From an uncultured Actinomycetes bacterium (GTDB lineage Bacteria > Actinomycetota > Actinomycetes > Nanopelagicales > Nanopelagicaceae): a stretch of 48,536 bases of DNA. Both the position numbers and the translations under genes were made by a program. Location of the stretch: positions 1 through 48,536 of the forward strand of contig CAIMXQ010000009.1 of the NCBI GenBank assembly GCA_903845465.1, in the 5' to 3' direction. Below the pieces are notes generated by a model, which did not search any database, had not been told where the DNA came from, and saw only the letters and a list, made by a program, of their open reading frames with translations. This document shows, one piece after another, positions 33,922 to 42,451 of the stretch; within the stretch, counting starts at the first letter, position 1; every line of letters begins with the position of its first letter.

Positions 33922-34482
33922 TCAGAGCCCCCGACCAAAAGGATCATGCGGTGAAATACGAATCTGTGGAGTTGTACCCATCGAGCTGGCCAAGCCAAAC
34001 CAATCAGCTTCACGAATATCCTTCATCGCAATCTTGCGATCAGCCTCAGAAAGCCGGTCGATGAAGAGGATTCCATTGAGATGATCGGTCTCATGCTGAA
34101 GTGCACGCGCTAAGAGCTCCGTGCCTTCAACGACGATAGGTTCTCCGTGCATGTTAAATCCCTTCGCGACTGCGCGAAATGATCGTGGAGTTGGATAGAC
34201 AAGATCGGGAAAAGATAGACACCCTTCGTCACCTTCCTGGATCTCCTCACTCAAATCAAGGGTTGGATTGATGAGATGACCTAACGCTTCATCGACATCC
34301 CAGACAAAGACTCGTAGCGGCACTCCTATTTGAGGAGCTGCAAGACCCGCACCGGGCGCATCTAACATCGTCTCGGTTAAATCTTTGACAAGATTTCGCA
34401 GCTCCTTATCGAAATCGAGAACATTATCTGCAGGAGTCACCAAAACGGGATCGCCAAAGTGGCGAATAGGCTTGATCGACAT
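33922..34482 (-). CDS. def: Peptide deformylase
   Basis: Removes the N-formyl group from nascent proteins. In 186 residues the three motifs are intact: GAGLAAPQIG (motif 1), EGCLSFPDLVY (motif 2, metal Cys) and QHETDHLNG (motif 3, HExxH-type with two metal His and the catalytic Glu). It lies between priA (13 nt) and fmt (0 nt). Confidence 0.96.
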   Translation of the reverse strand: MSIKPIRHFGDPVLVTPADNVLDFDKELRNLVKDLTETMLDAPGAGLAAPQIGVPLRVFVWDVDEALGHLINPTLDLSEEIQEGDEGCLSFPDLVYPTPRSFRAVAKGFNMHGEPIVVEGTELLARALQHETDHLNGILFIDRLSEADRKIAMKDIREADWFGLASSMGTTPQIRISPHDPFGRGL

Positions 34483-34495
34483 GTGCCTATCTTAC

Positions 34496-36367
34496 CTATC
34501 GCGTCAATGAATACGGATCTATTCGTAGAGCAGCAAGGGTCTTCTTCGCCGCACTCCTACGTCTCTGATACTCATGAATAAATGTGATGAGAGCTTCGCC
34601 ATCATCAATTGGAGCCATTACTAGGGTTCTTGAAATTGAACCCTTCAAATCGACAGGACCGAGAATTCGTGTACCTACAGGAAGTCTCTTCTCATCACGC
34701 GCTATCTCTAACCCGCGAATCAACTGGTTGATTTCCGAGCTAGCGATATCAAGTGAGAGCGCACGGACATAAGGAGGAAGTGATACCTCTTGCCTTTCGC
34801 GCAATTCACGTTGCGCAAGCAGCGATGGCTTCCAAGACGATAGCGCTCCTATTATGGGGTTTTCATTCGCAAGAACAAGTAGCAGGGTTCCATCCCTTGT
34901 TAACAATCCCCCGCAAGAAAAGAAGAGTTCGCGAGTACGTTCTTGTGAGCGAATGTCAGATTGCGCAAAGTATGAATCTCCTTCAAGGATTACAACTGCG
35001 CTATATCCATTGATTGCAACTGGCATGGAACCAGGTGTTGCAATCACGATTCCTTCGCTCTTCTCATACTTATCGAGAATGTGATCTCCTTCAGATTGCG
35101 TGATCTGATTACCAGGGAATGCTGCACCGATCTCTTGTGCAAATCTCGCGCTGCCACGTCCGATAAGGAATGGAGTTGCACCTTGACACCATGTGCAGCT
35201 CCATCGATCCTGCACTAACCCACAAAGCGCACACTCTGGCTTTGCATTGACCGAACTCTTGAAGAGTCGACCTCCACAGTCGCACTTAGCAACGTTACGA
35301 CAGCGCGCGCACGATAGCGCTTGAGAATAACCCTTTCGTGAAGCGATGAAAAGGACTGGACCTTTCTGTAGCGCTTTGCGTACTTGCGAAATTATGCGTC
35401 CTGGTAATAACTCGCTCGTGCTCTGTTGAAAATTCTCAACAGAGACCTTGTTGCGGATTGCACTATACGTAATCCACTTCAACTCTATGAGCCGAGAAAT
35501 CTCTGAGCTAGGTGAATAGCCAATAAAATCTAGTGATACTTTCTCAATCTGCGAACGGAGTATGGCAACGTCTCGAACATTCCATCCGGGTGATCGTCGC
35601 TCATAACTATTCTCTGATCCTTCATCTGCGATGACTATATGTGTAAGACCAGGAATCGGGACAAAGATCGCGCTACGCGTGCCGACAAAGATATCCGCAG
35701 AGCCATGAATAGCCTTCAAGAAATTGCGATATCGAGAAGTACGGTCGAGTGAAGAATCGATAGATATTGCACCGGGATAGAGATTGCATATCTGATCAAC
35801 GAATCGGCTTTCGGGAACAATGACTAGGACTCGGCCATCTCTGCTACATGCCCTGATATGCTCTGCGATGATCTCAGACTCGCGCGTAAAAGGTGGTAGC
35901 TGCAAATATCTCCGGGATGGTTTGCTTATCTTTATCTTTGTATGTGAAGGCTCGAATACTTCTTTCTCGATGCTCGCCGCGCGTGGTGGAATTGCCGATC
36001 GTATGACGTCATAGGGGTGTGCAGCCCATCGCTTGGACACCGCCGCCATTAAGGAAAGGGTCGTCTCAGTAGCCACAGGTATCGGAGAGATCACTTTGAC
36101 GATGTATTTGAGCTTAGTGCTCGGACTCTCGGGAAGCCTTTCAAGAACTATCGCTTCAACAGTGCGCGAATTAAATGGAACCTCTATGCGTAGTCCAATA
36201 GAGATAAGTTCACTCAGCGATTCGGGAACTAGATAATCGTATGCGCCATCGAGGTGATAGATCCCGTTATCAACCCACACACGTACTACAGGAAGATTGG
36301 CTGCACTGACGCTGTTGTTACGTGGAACAACCTCAGTCTTCAGGCGTAGTGGCCGCACAACTGCCAC
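34496..36367 (-). CDS. priA: Primosomal protein N' (PriA-like), degenerate helicase motifs
   Basis: A 623-residue replication-restart protein. The N-terminal DNA-binding region (VVRVWVDNGIYHLDGAYDYLVPE) and the zinc-binding cysteine cluster CARCRNVAKCDCGG..CALCGLVQDRWSCTWC are conserved. The helicase core is not: no GxGKT P-loop is found before IIAEHIRACSRDGRVLVIVPE, and the DEAH box reads IADEGSENSY. This matches the known actinobacterial PriA class, which is annotated as probably lacking ATPase activity. The GTG start lies 15 nt after metK. It may act as a structural loader without unwinding. Confidence 0.9.
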   Translation of the reverse strand: MAVVRPLRLKTEVVPRNNSVSAANLPVVRVWVDNGIYHLDGAYDYLVPESLSELISIGLRIEVPFNSRTVEAIVLERLPESPSTKLKYIVKVISPIPVATETTLSLMAAVSKRWAAHPYDVIRSAIPPRAASIEKEVFEPSHTKIKISKPSRRYLQLPPFTRESEIIAEHIRACSRDGRVLVIVPESRFVDQICNLYPGAISIDSSLDRTSRYRNFLKAIHGSADIFVGTRSAIFVPIPGLTHIVIADEGSENSYERRSPGWNVRDVAILRSQIEKVSLDFIGYSPSSEISRLIELKWITYSAIRNKVSVENFQQSTSELLPGRIISQVRKALQKGPVLFIASRKGYSQALSCARCRNVAKCDCGGRLFKSSVNAKPECALCGLVQDRWSCTWCQGATPFLIGRGSARFAQEIGAAFPGNQITQSEGDHILDKYEKSEGIVIATPGSMPVAINGYSAVVILEGDSYFAQSDIRSQERTRELFFSCGGLLTRDGTLLLVLANENPIIGALSSWKPSLLAQRELRERQEVSLPPYVRALSLDIASSEINQLIRGLEIARDEKRLPVGTRILGPVDLKGSISRTLVMAPIDDGEALITFIHEYQRRRSAAKKTLAALRIDPYSLTR

Positions 36368-36382
36368 TTTAAGTGCCTAAAT

Positions 36383-37573
36383 CTATTTAACTGCTGCTTG
36401 CAATTCCGAAACGCGATTTGTTACTTCCCATGTGAAGTTAGGAAGTTCGCGACCGAAATGGCCGTAAGCAGCGGTAGCTGAGTAAATCGGACGCTTAAGT
36501 TCGAGATCTCGAATGATTGCGGCTGGACGAAGATCGAAGACAGTAGTAACGGCATCTTGAATCTTCTGGACAGGAACTGATTCAGTTCCAAATGTCTCAA
36601 CAAAGACACCTACAGGCTGCGCCTTTCCAATTGCGTATGCGACTTGAACTTCGCAGCGACGCGCAAGTCCTGCGGCTACGACATTCTTTGCCACCCAACG
36701 CATTGCATAGGCAGCAGAGCGATCGACCTTAGAAGGATCCTTACCAGAGAAGGCTCCACCACCATGGCGAGCCATTCCGCCATATGTGTCAACGATAATC
36801 TTGCGACCAGTCAGACCTGCATCGCCCATTGGTCCACCGATTACGAAGCGTCCGGTGGGATTGATTAAAGTTTTAAGATTCTTACGTGGAAGATCAATCT
36901 TCGCCAAGATTGGATCGATTACTTGGGCAATAATCTCTGGAGTCAACTGCTTCATCACATCTACATCTTCAGAGTGCTGGCTTGAGATAACAACCGTGTC
37001 CAGAGCAACGGCCTTATCGCCATCATATTCAATAGTTACTTGTGTCTTTCCATCTGGGCGAAGGTAAGGAAGCGCACCGGATTTACGAACTTTTGATAGC
37101 TGCTGCGCTAATTCGTGTGCCAACCAGATAGGTAGGGGCATAAGTTCTTTAGTGTCATCGCATGCATAACCAAACATCAAACCTTGATCTCCTGCACCTT
37201 GAAGATCTAGTGGATCTACCGCAGATGAAACTCTATGTTCGAAGGCATCATCTACACCTTGAGCAATATCGGCTGATTGCTGCCCAATCGAGATTGAGAC
37301 ACCGCAGCTATTTCCATCGAAACCTTTGACAGATGAGTCGTAACCGATACCAATGACTGTATCTCGCACAATACCCATGACATCTGCGTAACCATTCGTT
37401 GTTACTTCACCTGCAACATGTACCTGACCGGTTGTAATCAGCGTTTCGACTGCTACTCGGCTAGAGGGATCTTGTGAAATCAGTGAATCCAAAATCGCAT
37501 CAGATATCTGATCTGCGATCTTATCTGGATGACCTTCGGTGACTGATTCTGATGTGAAGAGGCGCTTTGACAT
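36383..37573 (-). CDS. metK: S-adenosylmethionine synthetase
   Basis: Makes SAM from methionine and ATP. The 396-residue chain carries all family blocks: SESVTEGHPDKIADQISDAILD, QGAGDQGLMFGYACDDT, the GGPMGDAGLTGRKIIVDTYGG stretch and GGGAFSGKDPSKVDRSAAY (P-loop-like). It starts 4 nt after coaBC with AGGA upstream, so it lies inside the operon and has no SAM riboswitch. Together with metH in this window it covers methionine regeneration and SAM formation. Confidence 0.98.
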   Translation of the reverse strand: MSKRLFTSESVTEGHPDKIADQISDAILDSLISQDPSSRVAVETLITTGQVHVAGEVTTNGYADVMGIVRDTVIGIGYDSSVKGFDGNSCGVSISIGQQSADIAQGVDDAFEHRVSSAVDPLDLQGAGDQGLMFGYACDDTKELMPLPIWLAHELAQQLSKVRKSGALPYLRPDGKTQVTIEYDGDKAVALDTVVISSQHSEDVDVMKQLTPEIIAQVIDPILAKIDLPRKNLKTLINPTGRFVIGGPMGDAGLTGRKIIVDTYGGMARHGGGAFSGKDPSKVDRSAAYAMRWVAKNVVAAGLARRCEVQVAYAIGKAQPVGVFVETFGTESVPVQKIQDAVTTVFDLRPAAIIRDLELKRPIYSATAAYGHFGRELPNFTWEVTNRVSELQAAVK

Positions 37574-37577
37574 TGTC

Positions 37578-38762
37578 CTAACCTAACTGAAGAAGGGCTT
37601 GATCGAGTAGTTGATGGGCAAGCGTGTCTTTAGTGGTCTGTGCCACCTTTGCAACAGATCCGTGGGAATTGAAGATCTCTCCATATGTTGTCTCGCTATT
37701 GAAGATATCGCCGCGGGAAATATCGTTGAGATAGAGGATATCGGCGCCTTTAGTAGCCAACTTTCGCTGAGCTTCTGATGCATCGTGCGAACTTTCGGCA
37801 GCAAAGGCGATGATGACTTGGCCCTTCTTGAGTGATGAAATATCTGCAAGGAGATCTGGATTTTCAATCAGATCAATCTTCGTATATTCGGCTTTCTTAA
37901 TCTTCACATCTGCCTCTTGTAGCGGTCGTGCATCCGCGATTGCTGCGGTCATTGCGAGAATATCAGTCTGTGAGAACTCTTCTCGAAGTTTGATCAACAT
38001 CTCCGATGCAGAACGAACGGTGATTGTTCGAGCTCCGGAAATATCTGCAAGTGCGACATTAGCTGCGATGATTGTTACCTCAGCGCCGCGTTGCAAAGCT
38101 GCTCGTGCGATTGCATAGCCTTGTTTTCCAGAGGAGTTATTGCCGATATATCGGACTGGATCAATAGCCTCGCGGGTGCCACCTGCTGTGACCAATACTT
38201 TTTTGCCAAGAAGATCGGCATCAGAATTAGCGATCTCAGCAAAGGTGGTGAGGATATTTGCTGTCTCGGGAAATCTTCCTTGTCCTGTATCTCCGCTCGT
38301 CAGAGCTCCCACTTCGGGTTCCATCACAGAGATTCCGCGGCTACGTAGAGTCGCTACGTTGGCAGTTGTAGCCGGATCGTTCCACATCTGTGGATGCATA
38401 GCCGGAACAACAAGAATTGGGACATCTGCCGCGAGGATGACATTGGTGAGTAGATCATCCGCACGACCCTGCGCGATTCGTGCGATGAGATCGGCTGTAG
38501 CTGGCGCAATGATGATGAAGTTCGCCAATTTTGCTAGAGAGATATGTCTGACTTCATGAACATCCTGAAACACTTCTGTCGTGACGCTTCTGCCAGATAG
38601 CGCTTCCCAGGTTGCAGTACCAACGAAGTTCAGACTTGAAGGAGTTGGAACCACCGTGACTAAAAACCCATGATCTTGCAAGCGACGTAGAAGCTCGCAG
38701 GATTTATATGCAGCGATTCCGCCACCTACACCGAGAATTACCTCGCGGCCGTAACCTTGCAT
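37578..38762 (-). CDS. coaBC: Bifunctional phosphopantothenoylcysteine decarboxylase / phosphopantothenate-cysteine ligase
   Basis: Two consecutive steps of coenzyme A synthesis in one 394-residue chain. The CoaC flavoprotein half (about 1-180) shows ILGVGGGIAAYKSCELLRRL, HISLAKLANFIIIAPATAD (catalytic His) and PAMHPQMW, where many enzymes have PAMN but actinobacteria often have His. The CoaB half (from about 187) starts KKVLVTAGGTREAIDPVRYIGNNSSGKQG and uses CTP. It lies between rpoZ (17 nt) and metK (4 nt), the standard actinobacterial order. Confidence 0.96.
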   Translation of the reverse strand: MQGYGREVILGVGGGIAAYKSCELLRRLQDHGFLVTVVPTPSSLNFVGTATWEALSGRSVTTEVFQDVHEVRHISLAKLANFIIIAPATADLIARIAQGRADDLLTNVILAADVPILVVPAMHPQMWNDPATTANVATLRSRGISVMEPEVGALTSGDTGQGRFPETANILTTFAEIANSDADLLGKKVLVTAGGTREAIDPVRYIGNNSSGKQGYAIARAALQRGAEVTIIAANVALADISGARTITVRSASEMLIKLREEFSQTDILAMTAAIADARPLQEADVKIKKAEYTKIDLIENPDLLADISSLKKGQVIIAFAAESSHDASEAQRKLATKGADILYLNDISRGDIFNSETTYGEIFNSHGSVAKVAQTTKDTLAHQLLDQALLQLG

Positions 38763-38779
38763 GGGTTCTCGGGGAGAGA

Positions 38780-39040
38780 TTAAGCGGTTGGTTCTAGATT
38801 TTCGATTGTGAGAAGGCCTTCGTTGATTTCACGAAGTGCGATAGAGAGAGGCTTCTCGTGAACGTGTGTGTCCACAAGCGGACCAACGTATTCAAGGAGA
38901 CCTTCACCCAGTTGAGAGTAATAAGCATTGATCTGACGAGCACGCTTTGCTGCGTAGAGAACGAGGCTGTACTTAGAACCTGCCTTATCGAGAAGTTCAT
39001 CGATAGGTGGATTTGTAATGCCATCCATATGTGCGCTCAT
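38780..39040 (-). CDS. rpoZ: DNA-directed RNA polymerase subunit omega
   Basis: Small subunit that aids beta' folding and RNA polymerase assembly. It has 86 residues with the conserved core NPPIDELLDKAGSKYSLVLYAAKRARQINAYY and the C-terminal KPLSIALREINEGLL helix. AAGGAG about 5 nt before the ATG fixes the start. The 41-nt gap after gmk is the largest within the surrounding operon and could hold an internal promoter, but I see no strong one. Confidence 0.96.
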   Translation of the reverse strand: MSAHMDGITNPPIDELLDKAGSKYSLVLYAAKRARQINAYYSQLGEGLLEYVGPLVDTHVHEKPLSIALREINEGLLTIENLEPTA

Positions 39041-39081
39041 CTGTGCTCCTTATATGTAATACAACTAGTAAAGATTTAGCC

Positions 39082-39957
39082 TTATTCGGCAGATGCCAAT
39101 TCTATCAGGGATGCGACCACCTTCTCGACCTCTTCATTTATCAGCACTTTATCGAAGAAAGAGGCTGCAGCCATCTCCTCTTGAGCCAGAGCAAGGCGAG
39201 CCGCGCGCCTTTCAGGACTATCTGTTCCTCGACCTTCCAAACGAGAGACGAGCTCTTCCCAGGTTGGTGGTTCGAGGAAGACAAGGAGCGCTTCTGGAAC
39301 TTTCTCTTTTACCTGGCGTGCACCAGTAATTTCAATCTCAAGAAGAACGCTCTGTCCATCACGAAGTGCATCCTCTACAGCTTTACGAGGAGTTCCATAT
39401 CTATTACCAGCAAACTCTGCCCATTCGAGAAACTCTCCACGTGATATCGCTTGATCAAACTTTTCATGTGTATAAAAATGGTAATCAACGCCTTCAACTT
39501 CATTAAATCGTGGCGCACGAGTTGTTGCTGAAATGCTCACAAAGAATGGTGATGACTCTTTCAGCGCCTTTGCAACGGTGCTCTTTCCGACTCCCCCAGG
39601 ACCTGAGAGTACAACGAGCCTGCCCTTTCGAATTCCTGTTGGTAGATCAAATTCGCGAATCAAAGAATCAACTTGATGTCTTCCTAAGCCTTGAACTCTG
39701 CGTGTTAGAGAGATATTGAGTCGCTCTAAGAGCGCTTTAGCTCGGATCTTGCCCATGCCAGGAATAGATTCCACAAGTTCAAATACGCGCATCTTCGCTA
39801 TCGCCTCGTCATCTCGCCCTAATTCGAGCACCTGTGAAATCGATAGCTCTTGATTCTTTATCCGTACCTTTACTCCAGCGCGAACTTGGCGGGAGAACTT
39901 CGCCTTTTCTAAGGCGTTTGCTCTCTCTTCAGGTGTTAATTGCGGTGGGGCTCCCAT
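39082..39957 (-). CDS. gmk: Fused actinobacterial integration host factor (mIHF) - guanylate kinase
   Basis: One 291-residue frame with two domains. Residues about 5-103 are the nucleoid protein mIHF: LTPEERANALEKA, ELGRDDEAIAKMRV, the H2TH-like DNA-binding ESIPGMGKIRAKALLERLNI, and RRVQGLGRHQVDSLIREF. Residues about 111-291 are guanylate kinase (GMP to GDP): P-loop SGPGGVGKST at 118-127, ISATTRAPRFNEVEGVDYHFYTHEKF, EWAEFAGNRYGTPR and LLEIEITGARQVKE. The usual actinobacterial arrangement is two adjacent genes in this place. No stop separates them; the only in-frame start near the junction is a TTG (Leu99, base 39663) without a ribosome site, from which a free Gmk might still arise. Confidence 0.92.
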   Translation of the reverse strand: MGAPPQLTPEERANALEKAKFSRQVRAGVKVRIKNQELSISQVLELGRDDEAIAKMRVFELVESIPGMGKIRAKALLERLNISLTRRVQGLGRHQVDSLIREFDLPTGIRKGRLVVLSGPGGVGKSTVAKALKESSPFFVSISATTRAPRFNEVEGVDYHFYTHEKFDQAISRGEFLEWAEFAGNRYGTPRKAVEDALRDGQSVLLEIEITGARQVKEKVPEALLVFLEPPTWEELVSRLEGRGTDSPERRAARLALAQEEMAAASFFDKVLINEEVEKVVASLIELASAE

Positions 39958-39966
39958 GGCTCTAAA

Positions 39967-40668
39967 TTACTGCAGAATCTCATCTGCAATAGCGCGGGCC
40001 TTCGCCTTCATTGCAGCAGAACCTTCGCGCCATGTTTGCGTAATAGGACGACCAATCACTACGTAACTTGCACCGGCAGATATTGCATCGCGAGGTGTCA
40101 TGGTGCGCTTTTGATCGTCACTTCCTACCTCGCTGGCGGGCCTGACACCTGGTGTAATGATGTGAATGCTGGGACCAACAGTCGCGCGGATGGCTTCAAT
40201 CTCAAGAGGAGAGCAGACAATTGCTCGTGCACCAGCAGCCACCGCAAGAGATGCAAGAGCAACAGCGCTTTCCAGTGCAGGACTTGCATAACCAATACGG
40301 AACAAATCTTCTTCTGATAACGAAGTGAGAATCGTGACGGCTGTAATGTCGGCTTGAGGGGCTGCGTCGACTGCTGCGGTAACCATCGCTGGACCTCCCG
40401 ATGCATGGACAGTCAAGAATCGGGGCGTGAGCGCAGCGACAGCAGCGGTCGCACCTTTGACTGTATGCGGAATATCGTGCAGTTTCAGATCTAGGAAGAT
40501 ATCAGCATCTGTCTCACTTTTGATTGCGCGTACCCCCTCATGACCAAAAGTTAGAAAGAATTCAAGTCCCAATTTATAGACACTGACTGCCTCTTGCGTA
40601 GACGAAATCCATTGCTTTGCGATCTCTAAATCAGGGGTATCAACTGCAAGAACGATGGGCGCTTTCAT
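39967..40668 (-). CDS. pyrF: Orotidine 5'-phosphate decarboxylase, type 1
   Basis: Last step of UMP synthesis. The 233-residue TIM barrel shows VLAVDTPDLEIAKQW, the catalytic charge network DIFLDLKLHDIPHTV (Asp-Lys-Asp), LTVHASGGPAM, and the phosphate loop IITPGVRPASEV with ASYVVIGRPIT. This is the short type-1 enzyme. Streptomyces and Mycobacterium carry the longer type-2 form (DAKRGDIG motif) at the same place. It overlaps pyrD by 4 nt and precedes mihF-gmk by 9 nt. Confidence 0.95.
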   Translation of the reverse strand: MKAPIVLAVDTPDLEIAKQWISSTQEAVSVYKLGLEFFLTFGHEGVRAIKSETDADIFLDLKLHDIPHTVKGATAAVAALTPRFLTVHASGGPAMVTAAVDAAPQADITAVTILTSLSEEDLFRIGYASPALESAVALASLAVAAGARAIVCSPLEIEAIRATVGPSIHIITPGVRPASEVGSDDQKRTMTPRDAISAGASYVVIGRPITQTWREGSAAMKAKARAIADEILQ

Positions 40669-41606
40669 ACAGACTCATCTCTATGCGCGAAACCAATAGC
40701 TTGTTGCACTGTTGCGAATCCGCGAGCTGCAAGCAAATCACGTAATTCATTCTGAATTGAGATGAGTGCTGTTGGGTTGCCAAAACTGGCGGTGCCAACT
40801 GAAACTCCAGATGCACCAGCAAGGATAAGTTCGAGTGCATCTCGACCTGATGCAACACCACCCATTCCCAAAATTGGAATCTGCGGCAGCGCAGCGTGAA
40901 CTTGATAAATCGCTCGCACTGCGACTGGGCGAATCGCTGGTCCCGAAAGTCCACCGGTCTTACCGCCTAAATGTGGCTTCATGGTGTCGAGATTAATCAC
41001 CATTCCTAAAACAGTATTAATCAAGGCCAGCGCATCTGCACCTGCATCTACAACTCCGCGAGCGATTGATGCCAGGTCAGTGACATCAGGTGAGAGCTTT
41101 GCAATGATGGGGAGTTCGCCACCGATTGTCTTGCGCACGCCATCTATAACTCGACGAGAAGCATCGGGGTCGCATGCAAAGACTAATCCGCGGTTTTCGA
41201 CATTGGGACATGAAATATTTACTTCGACAGCGCTCAGTCCAGATACAGAGCGCAACTTACGAGCGAGCGTTGAATACTCTTCGATCGTTTCACCAGCTAT
41301 AGAAACAATCACGCGAGCTTTCTGTTCAAGTAGCCATGGAACATCGTTAGCTAAAAAGGAATCTATACCTGGGCCTTGTAGGCCAATCGAATTGAGCATC
41401 CCCGATGGTGTCTCTGCCATACGTGGAGTTGGGCGACCATGTCGAGGTTTCGACATCACTGATTTGGTAACAACTGCACCGATATCTTTGAGCGGAAAGA
41501 ATTGCGACAACTCTTTCCCGCTACTTGCACATCCGCTCGCCGTAAATATCGGGGTGGGAAACCATGCATTCCCTAAAGTTGTTGAAAGGTCTACAGGAAG
41601 TGTCAT
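40665..41606 (-). CDS. pyrD: Dihydroorotate dehydrogenase, class 1B catalytic subunit
   Basis: Oxidises dihydroorotate to orotate; the FMN subunit. The 313-residue chain shows PIFTASGCASSGKELSQFF, SKPRHGRPTPRMAETPSGMLNSIGLQ, the catalytic cysteine in VEVNISCPNVENRG (class 1 use Cys, class 2 Ser), and FMN-phosphate loops LGMGGVASGRDALE and GASGVSVGTA. The neighbouring pyrK gene, overlapping by 4 nt, identifies class 1B, which passes electrons to NAD rather than quinone. Confidence 0.95.
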   Translation of the reverse strand: MTLPVDLSTTLGNAWFPTPIFTASGCASSGKELSQFFPLKDIGAVVTKSVMSKPRHGRPTPRMAETPSGMLNSIGLQGPGIDSFLANDVPWLLEQKARVIVSIAGETIEEYSTLARKLRSVSGLSAVEVNISCPNVENRGLVFACDPDASRRVIDGVRKTIGGELPIIAKLSPDVTDLASIARGVVDAGADALALINTVLGMVINLDTMKPHLGGKTGGLSGPAIRPVAVRAIYQVHAALPQIPILGMGGVASGRDALELILAGASGVSVGTASFGNPTALISIQNELRDLLAARGFATVQQAIGFAHRDESV

Positions 41607-42451
41607 TGTTGCACCTCAGGAACTTTCCCGACGAGGTCCCAACGGACATGTGAACCATCCATGACGGGTCCATCAATACAGGAACGAAGCATTGACGTTG
41701 TGCCATCAGAGTTGGTTACCGGTAAGACACAGGTCATACAAATTCCGATACCGCAGGCCATAGCCTCTTCTACTGCGCATTGATGGATAACTTCTGTATC
41801 CGCAACGAGCGCAGTGATCGCAGCCAGCATCGCCATCGGTCCGCATGAATAAATAACATCGATCCCGCGCTGTTGCACAATATCGAGAAGGGACTCAGTA
41901 ACGCGACCTGTCTCGCCCATCGAACCATCTTCGGTATAGATGCGTAGTGAATTTACAGAGCGCTTACCCTCCATAGGTGCATAGATCTTGCTTCCAACGC
42001 TGGCACCGAGCAACATATCGACCTTGCAGCCACGAGTTTTCAGTACATCAGCTAAGCCAAATAGCGGTGCTGACCCGTAACCTCCACCAATGAGAAGTGC
42101 ATTGATTGGTTCAGTTGGAATTCCAAACGCGGTACCGAGAGGAGCGACGATATCCAATTCTGTGCCTTCAATCTGCGCACATAACCATCTACTACCAGAA
42201 CCGTGTGGAGCGACAATGAGCTCCATCGTTCCGCCGTACTGAGAATTATCAGAGACACGTGAGATAGCAAATGCTCGACGCAGAACCATTTTTGAGGATT
42301 CTCCCCCAACTGCAATGGCAATGAAGTTTCCAGGTTTACAACTCTTTACTAAGTCACCAACATTGAGAAGAATTTGGTGATATGCACCAACTCGTTTATT
42401 GCCGACAATCGTGACTTTTCGCTGTACAGCGCTGCGATTGATAGAAGACAT
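41603..42451 (-). CDS. pyrK: Dihydroorotate dehydrogenase electron-transfer subunit
   Basis: FAD and 2Fe-2S subunit that carries electrons from PyrD to NAD. The FAD/NAD domain includes VLRRAFAISRV and LLIGGGYGSAPLFGLADVL. The iron-sulfur cysteines lie in VEEAMACGIGICMTCVLPV and SMLRSCIDGPVM. I choose the ATG at 42451 (282 residues), which shares a base with the carB stop (TAATG); an ATG at 42466 would add five residues. Confidence 0.93.
   Translation of the reverse strand: MSSINRSAVQRKVTIVGNKRVGAYHQILLNVGDLVKSCKPGNFIAIAVGGESSKMVLRRAFAISRVSDNSQYGGTMELIVAPHGSGSRWLCAQIEGTELDIVAPLGTAFGIPTEPINALLIGGGYGSAPLFGLADVLKTRGCKVDMLLGASVGSKIYAPMEGKRSVNSLRIYTEDGSMGETGRVTESLLDIVQQRGIDVIYSCGPMAMLAAITALVADTEVIHQCAVEEAMACGIGICMTCVLPVTNSDGTTSMLRSCIDGPVMDGSHVRWDLVGKVPEVQQ

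Noticed and set aside
37574..37577. Possible SAM riboswitch before metK.
   Set aside because: metK starts four bases after coaBC inside an operon, so there is no room for a leader.
39661..39663. Separate gmk start at the TTG of Leu99.
   Set aside because: There is no ribosome site upstream and it would sit inside the mIHF domain end. It is kept only as an alternative product, not as a separate gene.
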